Assembly (NCBI GenBank): GCA_024102665.1
Contig: JAGFJP010000021.1
Location: 1-56,594 of the forward strand
Direction of reading: 5' to 3'
DNA: 56,594 nucleotides
Origin: Thiogranum sp.
GTDB lineage: Bacteria > Pseudomonadota > Gammaproteobacteria > DSM-19610
Below the pieces are notes generated by a model. That model was not told where the DNA came from and made no database searches. It was given only the letters and a program-made list of their open reading frames with translations. Below, piece by piece: positions 18,391 through 27,034 of this stretch (the first letter of the stretch is position 1; every line of letters starts with the position of its first letter). A program made the translations under genes and the position numbers.

Positions 18391-18612
18391 GTCTTCGCAG
18401 CAACCCGCGCGGCCCTGTTGCTGCACAGGCGGGCAGGGTACCGTGCCATACGAACAGAACACGCAGCAATCACCCTTGCGCGGCGTCAGCAATGCGCCGC
18501 AGCCGGTGCATTCGTAATAACACTGGCAGGCATCCACGGGCATGCGCTCCTTGCGCCGCGCGCCGCAGACGGGACAGCATATTATCGACTCAAGCCGGAG
18601 TTCTGCCGACAT
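18385..18612 (-). CDS. small cysteine-rich GDCC-type protein, unknown function
   Basis: This 75-residue protein has eleven cysteines in CPVC, CQC, CTGC, GDCCVFCSYGTVPCPP and a terminal GCC. The GDCCVFCSYG...PCPP block is shared by small proteins scattered through Proteobacteria, often near metal-handling genes, but I know no proven function. Two zinc-ribbon-like sites are plausible. It converges on mgtE with a 6-base overlap and lies 19 bases downstream of the oxygenase gene on the same strand. Confidence 0.8.
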   Translation of the reverse strand: MSAELRLESIICCPVCGARRKERMPVDACQCYYECTGCGALLTPRKGDCCVFCSYGTVPCPPVQQQGRAGCCEDL

Positions 18613-18631
18613 CGGGACAACCTCCCCTGGC

Positions 18632-19162
18632 TCATTGCTTCGCGGGTCCGAAGTTCATGCCGATCGACAGGCGCGTGGCATCGCTGCGGTTTGCGGTCAC
18701 CCGGTGCACCACGTACGGCGCGAAGAACACCAGCATACCCTCTCGCGGTGTTATGCAGGTAGTCACCGGGCCCTGCTCCAGCACCAGGTCACCCGAGTTT
18801 TCCGGCACACTCACGTAGTACACGCCGGATACCAGCTCATCGTCTTCCTCATGGTGATGCGGCAGCGTGACATGCCCGGGCCCCATTTCATTGAACCAGA
18901 AGCCTGTCGACAGCGCGAGCTGTTCGCGCTGCAGGAAGTGCGCGGCACCGCGACGGGCCGCCTCCAGCACCGGCGCCAGCGCCGGAATCCGCTCGCGCGG
19001 CACGTAGATGTTCTCGTAGCGGCCCCCGAACCAGTGTGAGCGCTGCAGCTGCGGGTCCGCGCTTGCAGCGGCGTATTGCTGCAGGATCTCGCGGTTGAGC
19101 GCCGCGGCATCGGGCAGTGTCATGACATAGTACTGGACCCGGTATTCCTGGTGTTCGGGCAT
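18632..19162 (-). CDS. putative 2OG-Fe(II) oxygenase
   Basis: The 176-residue protein resembles the putative 2-oxoglutarate/iron oxygenase family in which a His-rich metal motif precedes SGVYYV. Here LPHHHEEDDELVSGVYYVS is followed by the distal VVHRVTANRSDATRLSIGMNF, supplying His and Arg for iron and 2OG binding. The substrate is unknown. ATG 19162 is assumed; ATG 19198 would add 12 residues. It is divergent from darP and may form a two-gene unit with the downstream GDCC protein. Confidence 0.82.
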   Translation of the reverse strand: MPEHQEYRVQYYVMTLPDAAALNREILQQYAAASADPQLQRSHWFGGRYENIYVPRERIPALAPVLEAARRGAAHFLQREQLALSTGFWFNEMGPGHVTLPHHHEEDDELVSGVYYVSVPENSGDLVLEQGPVTTCITPREGMLVFFAPYVVHRVTANRSDATRLSIGMNFGPAKQ

Positions 19163-19249
19163 CGGTGCGATTGGTAAATGATCCTTCAGTCGCCGCATAA
19201 TACGCAAAACGCGGCGCGAACTGAATTGCCGGCCAGCGAGGTGACCTCC

Positions 19250-19756
19250 ATGCACGACGACACGGACCATACACAGTCGCCACCCAGCAAGACCCGTCTC
19301 AAGCAGGATGCGCTTGCCCTGCAGAAGCTGGGCGAGGAGCTGCTCGAAGTGCCGGAGGCGGACTGGATCGCTCTCGATCTCCCGGAAAAGCTCATTCAGG
19401 CGCTGCACGAGACCAGGCGTATCCATGCGCGTCACGGCGCGCGCAAGCGGCAACTGCAGTATGTCGGGAAACTGATGCGGGATATCGACGCCGGGCCGGT
19501 CTATGAATATTTCCGGCGCCGGCAGCTGCAGGCGCGCCAGCAGGTGCAGGCGCACCACGAGCTGGAACACTGGCGCGACCGCATGCTCGCCGAGGACGAT
19601 TCAGCCATCGAAGCGTTCATCGAACAGCACGCGCAGGCCGACCGCCAGCATCTGCGCCAGCTGGTACGTCAGGCAAGAAAGGAGCACGAACAGCACAAAC
19701 CGCCGAAATCCAGCCGCATGCTGTTCCGTTATCTGAGGGAAGTGACCGGAGCCTGA
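19250..19756 (+). CDS. darP: DarP/YjgA (DUF615) 50S assembly factor
   Basis: This 168-residue, helix-rich, charged protein of the DUF615 family has SKTRLKQDALALQKLGEEL at the N-terminus and RQLVRQARKEH with SSRMLFRYLRE at the C-terminus. DarP (YjgA) associates with late 50S ribosome intermediates in E. coli. ATG 19250 follows a GAGGTG ribosome site. In relatives the gene sits between tldD and pmbA; here neither flanks it, and it faces the nitrilase gene end to end. Confidence 0.92.
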   Translation: MHDDTDHTQSPPSKTRLKQDALALQKLGEELLEVPEADWIALDLPEKLIQALHETRRIHARHGARKRQLQYVGKLMRDIDAGPVYEYFRRRQLQARQQVQAHHELEHWRDRMLAEDDSAIEAFIEQHAQADRQHLRQLVRQARKEHEQHKPPKSSRMLFRYLREVTGA

Positions 19757-19777
19757 GCAAAACTCAGGCTCCGGTCA
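19743..19777. terminator. strong symmetric hairpin at darP/nitrilase junction
   Basis: Arms of 15 bp (19743-19757 and 19763-19777) pair perfectly around a 5-base loop, CAAAA. The left arm contains the darP stop codon and the right arm ends three bases from the nitrilase stop codon. There is no T-tract on either strand, so it is better viewed as a shared 3'-end hairpin that blocks convergent read-through or protects both messages. Confidence 0.6.
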
Positions 19778-19779
19778 TC

Positions 19780-20607
19780 CTATGCTGAAACATGGCAAAC
19801 GATATTGCGGTGCTCCAGCGCCGGGAAGGTACGGCGTATGTTTCTCAGACGCTGCAAATCGACGTCAGCGCACACCAGGCCCGAACCGTTGGCCAGTTCG
19901 TTCATCACCTGGCCCCAGGGGTCGACGATCATGCTGTGGCCGTAGGTTTCGCGCCCGTTGACGTGATAACCGCCCTGGCCGGCCGCGAGCACGTAGCACA
20001 GGTTTTCTATAGCGCGGGCGCGCACCAGCACTTCCCAGTGCGCTCTCCCGGTGATGCCGGTAAACGCCGATGGCAGAGCGATGATCTCGACCCCCTGGTC
20101 GACCAGGGTGCGGAACAGTTCCGGAAACCGCAGGTCGTAGCAGACCGCCAGCCCCAGCCGGCCGAACGGGGTATCCACCACCACCGCCTGGTCGCCCGCT
20201 TCGATGGTCTGGGACTCGGTGTAGCTTTCGTCGCTTTCCACGACCATAACGTCGAACAGATGGATCTTGTCGTAGCGCGCCACCTGCCGTCCCTGGTCGT
20301 CGTAGAGCAGGCAGGCCGCGCGGATCTTGTCCGGATCATGCGCCGCCAGCGGAATGGTTCCGCCGACCAGCCAGATGCCCTGGCGCTTCGCCTGGTGTGA
20401 CAGGAAATCCTGTATCGGTCCGCGCTGCCCCGACTCGCGCACTGTCACCTTGTCGTGTTCTTCCTTGCCCATGATGGCGAAATTCTCCGGCAGCACCACC
20501 AGCCTGGCGCCCTTGTCGACAGCCATGCCGATCAGCCGTTCGGCTTCCAGAAGGTTGGCGCCCACGTTGGGGCCGGATGCCATTTGAATGCAGGCTACCG
20601 TTGTCAC
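19780..20607 (-). CDS. carbon-nitrogen hydrolase, Nit1/Nit2 type
   Basis: This 275-residue nitrilase-superfamily amidase has the Glu41-Lys114-Cys156 triad in LPENF, RYDKIHLFD and AVCYDLRFPELF. The sequence resembles Nit1/YbeM (deaminated-glutathione amidase) and omega-amidase groups; substrate choice cannot be settled here. The start is a GTG. Its place after yhdP is conserved in gammaproteobacteria, where tldD normally follows; here the strand turns and darP converges instead. Confidence 0.9.
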   Translation of the reverse strand: MTTVACIQMASGPNVGANLLEAERLIGMAVDKGARLVVLPENFAIMGKEEHDKVTVRESGQRGPIQDFLSHQAKRQGIWLVGGTIPLAAHDPDKIRAACLLYDDQGRQVARYDKIHLFDVMVVESDESYTESQTIEAGDQAVVVDTPFGRLGLAVCYDLRFPELFRTLVDQGVEIIALPSAFTGITGRAHWEVLVRARAIENLCYVLAAGQGGYHVNGRETYGHSMIVDPWGQVMNELANGSGLVCADVDLQRLRNIRRTFPALEHRNIVCHVSA

Positions 20608-20614
20608 GAATGCT

Positions 20615-20953
20615 CTACCTCGTCAGTTCCAGTTCGACACGATCGGCCTTGCCGCTTCCGGCCACCAGCTCCTGTGCCTGCAGCGGGATACCCAGCGCAA
20701 CCAGCCACGAGCGCAGCTCGTGGGCCCACAGCAGGCCGTCCTCACCCCCGGGATAACGCAGCAGCAGGCGCTGCTGCGGCTGCTGCATCCAGGCCATCAC
20801 CACTTCGGGCAGCGGCGCCATCTCCGCCACCGACCGTCCGTCCCGGGGTCGCGCCCAGTCATCGGCGTGCAGCGACCAGCTGTTTTCCGCGGCGAAACCG
20901 GGCGCCGACAGCAGGCACAGACAGGTCAGCGCCGTTAATGCAGGAATTTTCAT
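20615..20953 (-). CDS. small periplasmic protein, unknown function
   Basis: The 112-residue product has a signal peptide (MKIPALTALTCLCLLSAPGFA). The mature part contains MAWMQQPQQRLLLRYPGGEDGLLWAHELRSW, suggesting a compact alpha/beta domain. Small exported proteins with this RYPGG...G..WA.EL pattern occur beside yhdP or nitrilase genes in related bacteria, but no function is known to me. It lies 7 bases before the nitrilase start and 98 after yhdP. Confidence 0.75.
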   Translation of the reverse strand: MKIPALTALTCLCLLSAPGFAAENSWSLHADDWARPRDGRSVAEMAPLPEVVMAWMQQPQQRLLLRYPGGEDGLLWAHELRSWLVALGIPLQAQELVAGSGKADRVELELTR

Positions 20954-21051
20954 GGCAAAATCATATCAACACCTGACCCGCCTGTCTGCCGGAATGCGGC
21001 CAGGAGCCTGTCCGGGTATTGTGCGCGTAGCGAGGCGGTGAGAAATGCAGG

Positions 21052-24000
21052 CTAGCGTTTTTCCGCAGCAGGCGCATTTTCGGCGTCGCGGTTCCGCCCC
21101 AGGCGTTCGTACACCGGATTGTCCCAGCTGCCGCTGACGTGGTACTCCACCCTGGTCATGCGATTGAACTCCTTGCCCACCAGTTTCTCCGCCAGAAACA
21201 CCGCAGCACCGACCGCCGGCCCCCCGGCGATCGCGCCGGCGATGGGTAGACTGGAACTGACCTGCGGCGTCACGGAGACCATCTGGTCGTAGTCTCGCGC
21301 GATCAGCCCGGTGCGCCCGGTGATTTCGATAATCGCGGAGGAACCGTTAATGGTGAAATCGCTGGTATAGGCATCGCCGTCCATGACCACGAAGTGCCCG
21401 CTCATTTCGCTGAAGCTGAAGCCTTCCTTCGTCACGTCACTGAAATCCAGCGTCAGACGCCGTTGCAGCGAGTTCAGGCTGAACAGGTTGAGCAGTTTTC
21501 CGGCACCCTCGTCGACATGCACCAGGCGCCCGTCGCGCGCTTTCAGGCGCAGATCCCCCTCCAGGGTCTCGAGACTGAATGCCGCGGGTCCGCCGGGCCA
21601 GTTGAGTGTGAGGTTACCTGTCAGTTCGCCACCCCGCACCGAGCTCGTGCCGCCCAGAAGCTTGTGCAGTTCCTCGAGCTTTCCGCCACTGATGTCGGCG
21701 CTGAAGCGGCTGCGCTGTACGCCGCCATCGTTGCTCCAGTGGCCGCGTCCTGCGAGCACCACCGCTCTGGATGTCATGCTCAACGACTCGAAGACCATAC
21801 CCTGGCCGGCATGCGCGGCCTGCACACCGATGTTGCCGAGCTCGCGCTCGCCCCAGCGCAGATCGCCGATACTGATGTCCAGCGCGGGCAGCGCCTGCGG
21901 ACGCGCGAGTCTGTTGTCCCGGTCGCCGGTCGGCGCGGCCCGTGTCAGGGGCTGCAGGAAAAGATGCTGCAGATCGACCTGCAGCTTTGCAGGCGCCGCC
22001 TGCGCAGCCGGCGACCAGCGCACGCTACCCGCGGCACCTTCACCCTGGACACGGAGCTTCCAGGGGTCCTGCGAAGCGCTGCTCAGCTCGATGCGTTCGA
22101 CCCGGGAACCGGGCAGCGACAACTCGCCGATTTCCAGGTCAAACGCCACCGGCGCGGGCTTCGACGCGCGGGGTACAGCTTCCGCGTTCGCGGTGTCCTT
22201 GCCGAACAGCGCAATCCATTGCGCGGGATCCAGCCGCTGCAAATTGCCACCGATGTGGATTTCGTCGCGCTCGGGCAAGCGCGCGAGGCCGCCGCCAAAG
22301 CGGATGTCGGCGCGCTGGATGGCGTCGAATGTCGCTGTCGGCAGCAAACGCGCGTCGAGCAGGTCCGCGTAACTCACCATCACTTGATGCCCGGCCGCCT
22401 GGTCTCTGGACCAGTTCACCGTCAGGGACCGGGCTTCTTCTTTTTCCTTGTGCAACGGTTCAGGCAGGTCAATGGCAAGTCCGACCAGGTCGGATTGCAG
22501 CTGCACTTCATATATCGGTTCACCGGCCTGGTACTGGTTGGGCACGTGTATCAGTGCGTGCCAGTCGGCCAGGCCGTCGGCGAAGCGGGTTGCCGCAGGC
22601 TGATAGCCGCCCAGCAGCTGCATCAGGTTCAGTCTGCCTTCGATGTCAACAATGGTTTTGCTGTCGGCGCCCGCGCCCCCCTGGTGGACCGACACCGCGA
22701 TCGGCTCACCGAGAAACATTGCCCGCGCCTTGTCGGCGGTAATGCCATCACGGGTGAAATGCACTTTACCCTTGATATCGCTGACCGCCAGCTTGCCGCT
22801 TTTCCGCCCCAACCTGTTGCCGTCCAGCGCCACGCTGCCGTTGACGCGCACCTTGCCCAGTTCGCGCTTCAGGGGAATGCCCAGCGACAGTTGCAGTTGC
22901 GCATCGCCCTGCGCAACGATCTGCTGCACCAGGTCGCCGGCGCGCCCGGCGAGCGGTGTGGTTGTCATATACCTCAGCATTCCCGACAGGCTCCCGCCGA
23001 CGGCGCCCTCGACCTGCAGCAGGGGTCGTTTGAAGTCGTCGATGGTCGCGACCGCGTGCTGCACCGGCGACTCGAGAATGCGGGCGCGATCCGCGCTTAT
23101 GTGCATCGATCGTCCCAGAAAGCGGGCTGAACCCTGCAATTCCTCCAGGCGTCCCCATTCGGGATGATAATTCAGTACCGCGTCCGCAAATGTGAAGCGG
23201 GCTTCCAGGCGACCTTCCCCGTCATCGAAGGGAAGCTGGTCCAGCCTGCCCTGCAGCAGCAGGCGCGCGTCGCGCGCAGTACCGGCCGCGAACGCCTGCT
23301 GCAGCCATTGCGTCGCCTTGGGACTCATTACCTGGTCGGGCAGAAAATCGCGGACACGCGACAGCGGCAATTCGGCCGCCGCGACCTGCAGATCGAGCCA
23401 TGGCGACGACGACGCGTAAGGCCAGTCCAGCTGCATGCGTGCATCGACAGCGATGTCTCCTGATGTGACCGCCAGGCGATCACTCTCGACGCGGAACGAT
23501 TTTGCGTAGCGTTGCCAGTGCACCAGTCCGTTGATCGAGGACAGTTGCAGTGGCGCGCCGAAAAGCTCCGGGATCACCAGCGCGGACTGGGCGCAATCAA
23601 GCCGCAGCCAGCCGCTCTGGAGATTGCCTTCGATGCGGCCGGACAGGCCCCTGACCCCCGGCGTTTCCTCCCCGGCGCCGAGCCGCAGGTCGTCGAACCG
23701 CGCGCGCAACGCGGCGCGCGGCACCTGCGAGCCTGGAAAACCGAGACTGAATTCGGCGTCGCGCAGCTCGCCGGACGGCTGCAGGCGTTCGAGCATGATC
23801 AGGGCATCGGCGTCTATCCAGGGCACCAACGGCAGCACCGACGTCAGTTCATCGAGCACGAGATGGCTGGCCGTGCCCCGGGCCCTCGGCGTCTCGCCGG
23901 TCTCCACGGCGACACGCACCGTGGACGCCGGCCACACCAGGCGATTGTCGCGCCGCAGCTCGAGATCGAGCAGTTCCAGTTGCCAGCCCGACCTGGCCAG

Positions 24001-24882
24001 TTGCCAGTGAAAGGCACCGCCCAGTTCGTCGGCGCTGAAGGGTGGCGCCTGCCCCGTGGTATCCGAAAGCGCCGGCGACTGTATCCGCAAGGAACCGTTG
24101 CCCCAGTCGAGTTTGCGGTCGCGAATCCCCGCCCACAGTTCCAGGTCGACGCGCCCTTGGGTGGCGATGCCTTGCGAGTCCAGCCAGCCGGCGACGGCCG
24201 CCAGATCGAGGTCGGCCGCCCTGACATAGACTCTTCCCTGCCAGGCGTTGAGATTGTTCAGCGGTCCGCTGAGGTCGGCGGCCAGCGTCACCTTGTCGCC
24301 CGGCGTATCCGGAAAGCGGAACTGCAACAGCAGCTGGTGACGCCGGCCGTCGTTCACCAGCCGCAACGCAGGCGCATGCACGCGCAGCGGTTGCGAACGC
24401 AGGGCCGGATCTGTCCATTCGAAACTGACATTCTCCAGCGCGATGCTTTTCTGCTGCAACAGCCACAGCAACGGGCCGATGCCGCCGGCGTCGCCATGCC
24501 AGTTCGCCAGGTCAGTACGCACACCGGCCGTAACACCGATAATCCTGATGCCGGAAGTGAACCAGCGGCGCTGCGCCAGTGACTTCAGCAGATCCAGCCC
24601 GACCTGGACCTCTTCGGCCACCAGCACGCCGTCGGCGAGTTGCGGATCGCGGATAATGACATGCTTGAGGCGCAGCACCGGCGACAGGCCGCGCCAGGCG
24701 GCGTCCAGCGTGCCGATGCGAACCGGGTGGCGCACCAGCTTCCCTGCAGCGGTTTCGATCTGCGCCTTGTACTCGGACATTCCCGGCAACAGGATGCGCG
24801 CGGCGCTGAGCGCCACCGCCAGAGTGACAACGACAACGGCGGCGAACCACCAGAGCAGCCGGGAAAGACGCGCGAACCACAT
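21052..24882 (-). CDS. yhdP: YhdP/AsmA-like lipid-transport bridge protein
   Basis: This 1276-residue protein has one N-terminal membrane helix (about residues 8-32) and a very long, repetitive beta-rich periplasmic part of the DUF3971/AsmA type, ending with the conserved GRTGLIARDYDQMVSVTP block. YhdP, with TamB and YdbH, is known to carry phospholipids to the outer membrane along a hydrophobic groove. The length matches E. coli YhdP (1266). It sits in the rng-yhdP-nitrilase order, 94 bases after rng. Confidence 0.95.
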   Translation of the reverse strand: MWFARLSRLLWWFAAVVVVTLAVALSAARILLPGMSEYKAQIETAAGKLVRHPVRIGTLDAAWRGLSPVLRLKHVIIRDPQLADGVLVAEEVQVGLDLLKSLAQRRWFTSGIRIIGVTAGVRTDLANWHGDAGGIGPLLWLLQQKSIALENVSFEWTDPALRSQPLRVHAPALRLVNDGRRHQLLLQFRFPDTPGDKVTLAADLSGPLNNLNAWQGRVYVRAADLDLAAVAGWLDSQGIATQGRVDLELWAGIRDRKLDWGNGSLRIQSPALSDTTGQAPPFSADELGGAFHWQLARSGWQLELLDLELRRDNRLVWPASTVRVAVETGETPRARGTASHLVLDELTSVLPLVPWIDADALIMLERLQPSGELRDAEFSLGFPGSQVPRAALRARFDDLRLGAGEETPGVRGLSGRIEGNLQSGWLRLDCAQSALVIPELFGAPLQLSSINGLVHWQRYAKSFRVESDRLAVTSGDIAVDARMQLDWPYASSSPWLDLQVAAAELPLSRVRDFLPDQVMSPKATQWLQQAFAAGTARDARLLLQGRLDQLPFDDGEGRLEARFTFADAVLNYHPEWGRLEELQGSARFLGRSMHISADRARILESPVQHAVATIDDFKRPLLQVEGAVGGSLSGMLRYMTTTPLAGRAGDLVQQIVAQGDAQLQLSLGIPLKRELGKVRVNGSVALDGNRLGRKSGKLAVSDIKGKVHFTRDGITADKARAMFLGEPIAVSVHQGGAGADSKTIVDIEGRLNLMQLLGGYQPAATRFADGLADWHALIHVPNQYQAGEPIYEVQLQSDLVGLAIDLPEPLHKEKEEARSLTVNWSRDQAAGHQVMVSYADLLDARLLPTATFDAIQRADIRFGGGLARLPERDEIHIGGNLQRLDPAQWIALFGKDTANAEAVPRASKPAPVAFDLEIGELSLPGSRVERIELSSASQDPWKLRVQGEGAAGSVRWSPAAQAAPAKLQVDLQHLFLQPLTRAAPTGDRDNRLARPQALPALDISIGDLRWGERELGNIGVQAAHAGQGMVFESLSMTSRAVVLAGRGHWSNDGGVQRSRFSADISGGKLEELHKLLGGTSSVRGGELTGNLTLNWPGGPAAFSLETLEGDLRLKARDGRLVHVDEGAGKLLNLFSLNSLQRRLTLDFSDVTKEGFSFSEMSGHFVVMDGDAYTSDFTINGSSAIIEITGRTGLIARDYDQMVSVTPQVSSSLPIAGAIAGGPAVGAAVFLAEKLVGKEFNRMTRVEYHVSGSWDNPVYERLGRNRDAENAPAAEKR

Positions 24883-24976
24883 GGGCGGCTAGCTCACGCT
24901 GCGCGCCTGGTGACAGCGCGACGGCGTCCGGCGCATGCCTTTGGCAGTGGGTTCCGGCCGCGAAGATTCAGGGTCT

Positions 24977-26449
24977 TTACAGTAAAACAACGTCGAACTG
25001 TTCCTGGGTATAAAGCGCTTCGACCTGCAGCTTGATGGGCTTGCCGATAAAGGTTTCGAGTTCCGCCAGCCCGGTCGATTCCTCGTCGAGAAACAGATCG
25101 ACGACTTCCTGGGACGCCAGCACCAGCAGCTGTTCGGAATCGAACTGGCGCGCCTCGCGGAGAATCTCGCGCGAAATCTCGTAACAGACGGTCTCCGCTG
25201 TCTTGATCGTCGCGCGCCCGCCGCAGGTCGGACAGGTTTCGCACAACACGTGCTCCAGACTTTCACGCGTGCGCTTGCGCGTCATCTGCACCAGGCCAAG
25301 ACTGGAGATCTCGCTGATATGACAGTTGCTGTGATCGCGTTCGACGTGCTTCTCCAGCGCCCGCAACACCTGGCGTTTGTGCTCCTCGTTCTGCATGTCG
25401 ATAAAATCGATAATGATGATGCCGCCCAGGTTGCGCAGCCGCAGCTGACGCACGATGGCCTGCGTCGCCTCGAGATTGGTCTTGAAAATGGTTTCTTCGA
25501 GATTGCGGTGGCCCACGTAAGCGCCGGTATTCACGTCGATGGTGGTCATGGCCTCGGTCTGGTCGATGACCAGGTGGCCGCCGGACTTGAGCTGAACCTT
25601 GCGCTCCAGCGCTTTCTGAATTTCATCGTCGACTCCGTACAGATCGAAGATGGGACGCTCGCCCGGGTAGTATTCCAGTTTGTCGGCGAGCTCGGGCGTG
25701 AACTTGCGCACAAAGCTGTCGACGCGCTGAAATGTTTCACGGGAGTCGATACGCAGTTTTTCCACGTCGGCATCGGAAATATCGCGCAGCACACGCAGCA
25801 CCAGCGGCAGATCCTCGTGTATCACTTCACCGGGACCGGCGACCGCGATGCGCGCCTGCACCGAGGCCCAGAGGCGTTGCAGAAAACGCAGATCGGACGC
25901 AATCGCCTCGTCGCCGGCGTTCTCGGCAGCGGTACGCACGATATAGCCGCCGATGTTGTCGTCGCCGCGCGCCACCGCGACGACATCGCGCAGCCGCTGA
26001 CGTTCCGCCTCGTCTTCGATGCGCTGGGATACGCCGATGTTGTGGGCCTCCGGCATGAACACCAGGTAACGGGAAGGGATGGTGATGTGGGTCGTCAGGC
26101 GCGCGCCCTTGGTGCCCAGCGGGTCCTTGATCACCTGCACGGGAATCTGCTGTCCTTCCTGCAACAGGCGCGTGATGCTTTCGCTGCTGGCCGCGTGGTC
26201 GATCCTGATTTCGTTGTCGGCGACGGCGATGTCGGACGCGTGCAGGAACGCGGCCCGCTCCAGCCCGATATCGACGAACGCAGCCTGCATCCCCGGCAGC
26301 ACGCGTTTTACCACGCCGTTGTAGATATTGCCCACCAGGCCGCGTCGCCGCGCGCGCTCGATGAACACTTCCTGCAACATGCCGTTCTCGACCACCGCGA
26401 CCCGCACCTCCTGCGGCGTCACGTTCACCAGCAACTCGACTGTAATCAT
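24977..26449 (-). CDS. rng: ribonuclease G
   Basis: This 490-residue RNase E/G-family endonuclease has an N-terminal S1 domain (NIYNGVVKRVLPGMQAAFVDI), the catalytic DNase-I-like region with DVNTGAY and IIIDFIDM, and the zinc-link motif CPTCGG. It lacks the long C-terminal scaffold of RNase E. RNase G matures 16S rRNA 5' ends and degrades some mRNAs. It overlaps the maf stop by four bases (ATGA). Confidence 0.96.
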   Translation of the reverse strand: MITVELLVNVTPQEVRVAVVENGMLQEVFIERARRRGLVGNIYNGVVKRVLPGMQAAFVDIGLERAAFLHASDIAVADNEIRIDHAASSESITRLLQEGQQIPVQVIKDPLGTKGARLTTHITIPSRYLVFMPEAHNIGVSQRIEDEAERQRLRDVVAVARGDDNIGGYIVRTAAENAGDEAIASDLRFLQRLWASVQARIAVAGPGEVIHEDLPLVLRVLRDISDADVEKLRIDSRETFQRVDSFVRKFTPELADKLEYYPGERPIFDLYGVDDEIQKALERKVQLKSGGHLVIDQTEAMTTIDVNTGAYVGHRNLEETIFKTNLEATQAIVRQLRLRNLGGIIIIDFIDMQNEEHKRQVLRALEKHVERDHSNCHISEISSLGLVQMTRKRTRESLEHVLCETCPTCGGRATIKTAETVCYEISREILREARQFDSEQLLVLASQEVVDLFLDEESTGLAELETFIGKPIKLQVEALYTQEQFDVVLL

Positions 26450-27027
26450 TGTTGATCCAGAACCCGTATCCCGAACTCGCGCAACAGGCGCGCAGTCTCG
26501 AACAGCGGCAAACCCATCACCCCCGAATAACTGCCTTCCAGCCGCTCGACAAAAATCGCGCCGATCCCCTGAATAGCGTACGCCCCCGCCTTGCCCCGGG
26601 GTTCGCCGCTGCGCCAGTAGGCCTCGATCTCACCGGCGTCCAGGGTCCGGAACCAGACGCGGCTCTCGCTGACACTTGCGGCTTCTGTGCCCCCCTTAAC
26701 CACCGCCACTGCGCTGATTACCCGGTGCATTCTGCCCGACAGCAGATTCAGCATCTGTCGCGCATGTTCTGCATCTGCGGGTTTGCCCAGCACCTGATCG
26801 TCGATGACGACCTCGGTATCGGCGCCCAGCACCAGCGGCCCATCATCGCCGAACTGGCGGGCAATGGCACGGGCTTTTTCCAGCGCCACGCGGGTCACAT
26901 AGTCGCGCGCAGCCTCCCCCTCGAGGCAGGTTTCATCGATGTCGGCGATCCGCTGGCAAAATCGGACACCGATCTGCGTCAGCAGTTCCTGGCGCCTCGG
27001 TGAAGCGGATGCCAGGATGATATCGCT
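26446..27027 (-). CDS. maf: Maf-family nucleotide pyrophosphatase, YhdE-like
   Basis: This 193-residue Maf protein hydrolyses nucleoside triphosphates to monophosphates. It has the N-terminal LASASPRRQELL, catalytic GADTEVVIDD and the C-terminal GSYSGVMGLPL. The position before rng matches E. coli yhdE (dTTP/UTP preference). The start is taken as GTG 27027, just after the rlmH stop and at the family N-terminus. An upstream in-frame start at 27078 would overlap rlmH by 44 bases. Confidence 0.92.
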   Translation of the reverse strand, partial: SDIILASASPRRQELLTQIGVRFCQRIADIDETCLEGEAARDYVTRVALEKARAIARQFGDDGPLVLGADTEVVIDDQVLGKPADAEHARQMLNLLSGRMHRVISAVAVVKGGTEAASVSESRVWFRTLDAGEIEAYWRSGEPRGKAGAYAIQGIGAIFVERLEGSYSGVMGLPLFETARLLREFGIRVLDQQ

Positions 27028-27034
27028 CACGGCA

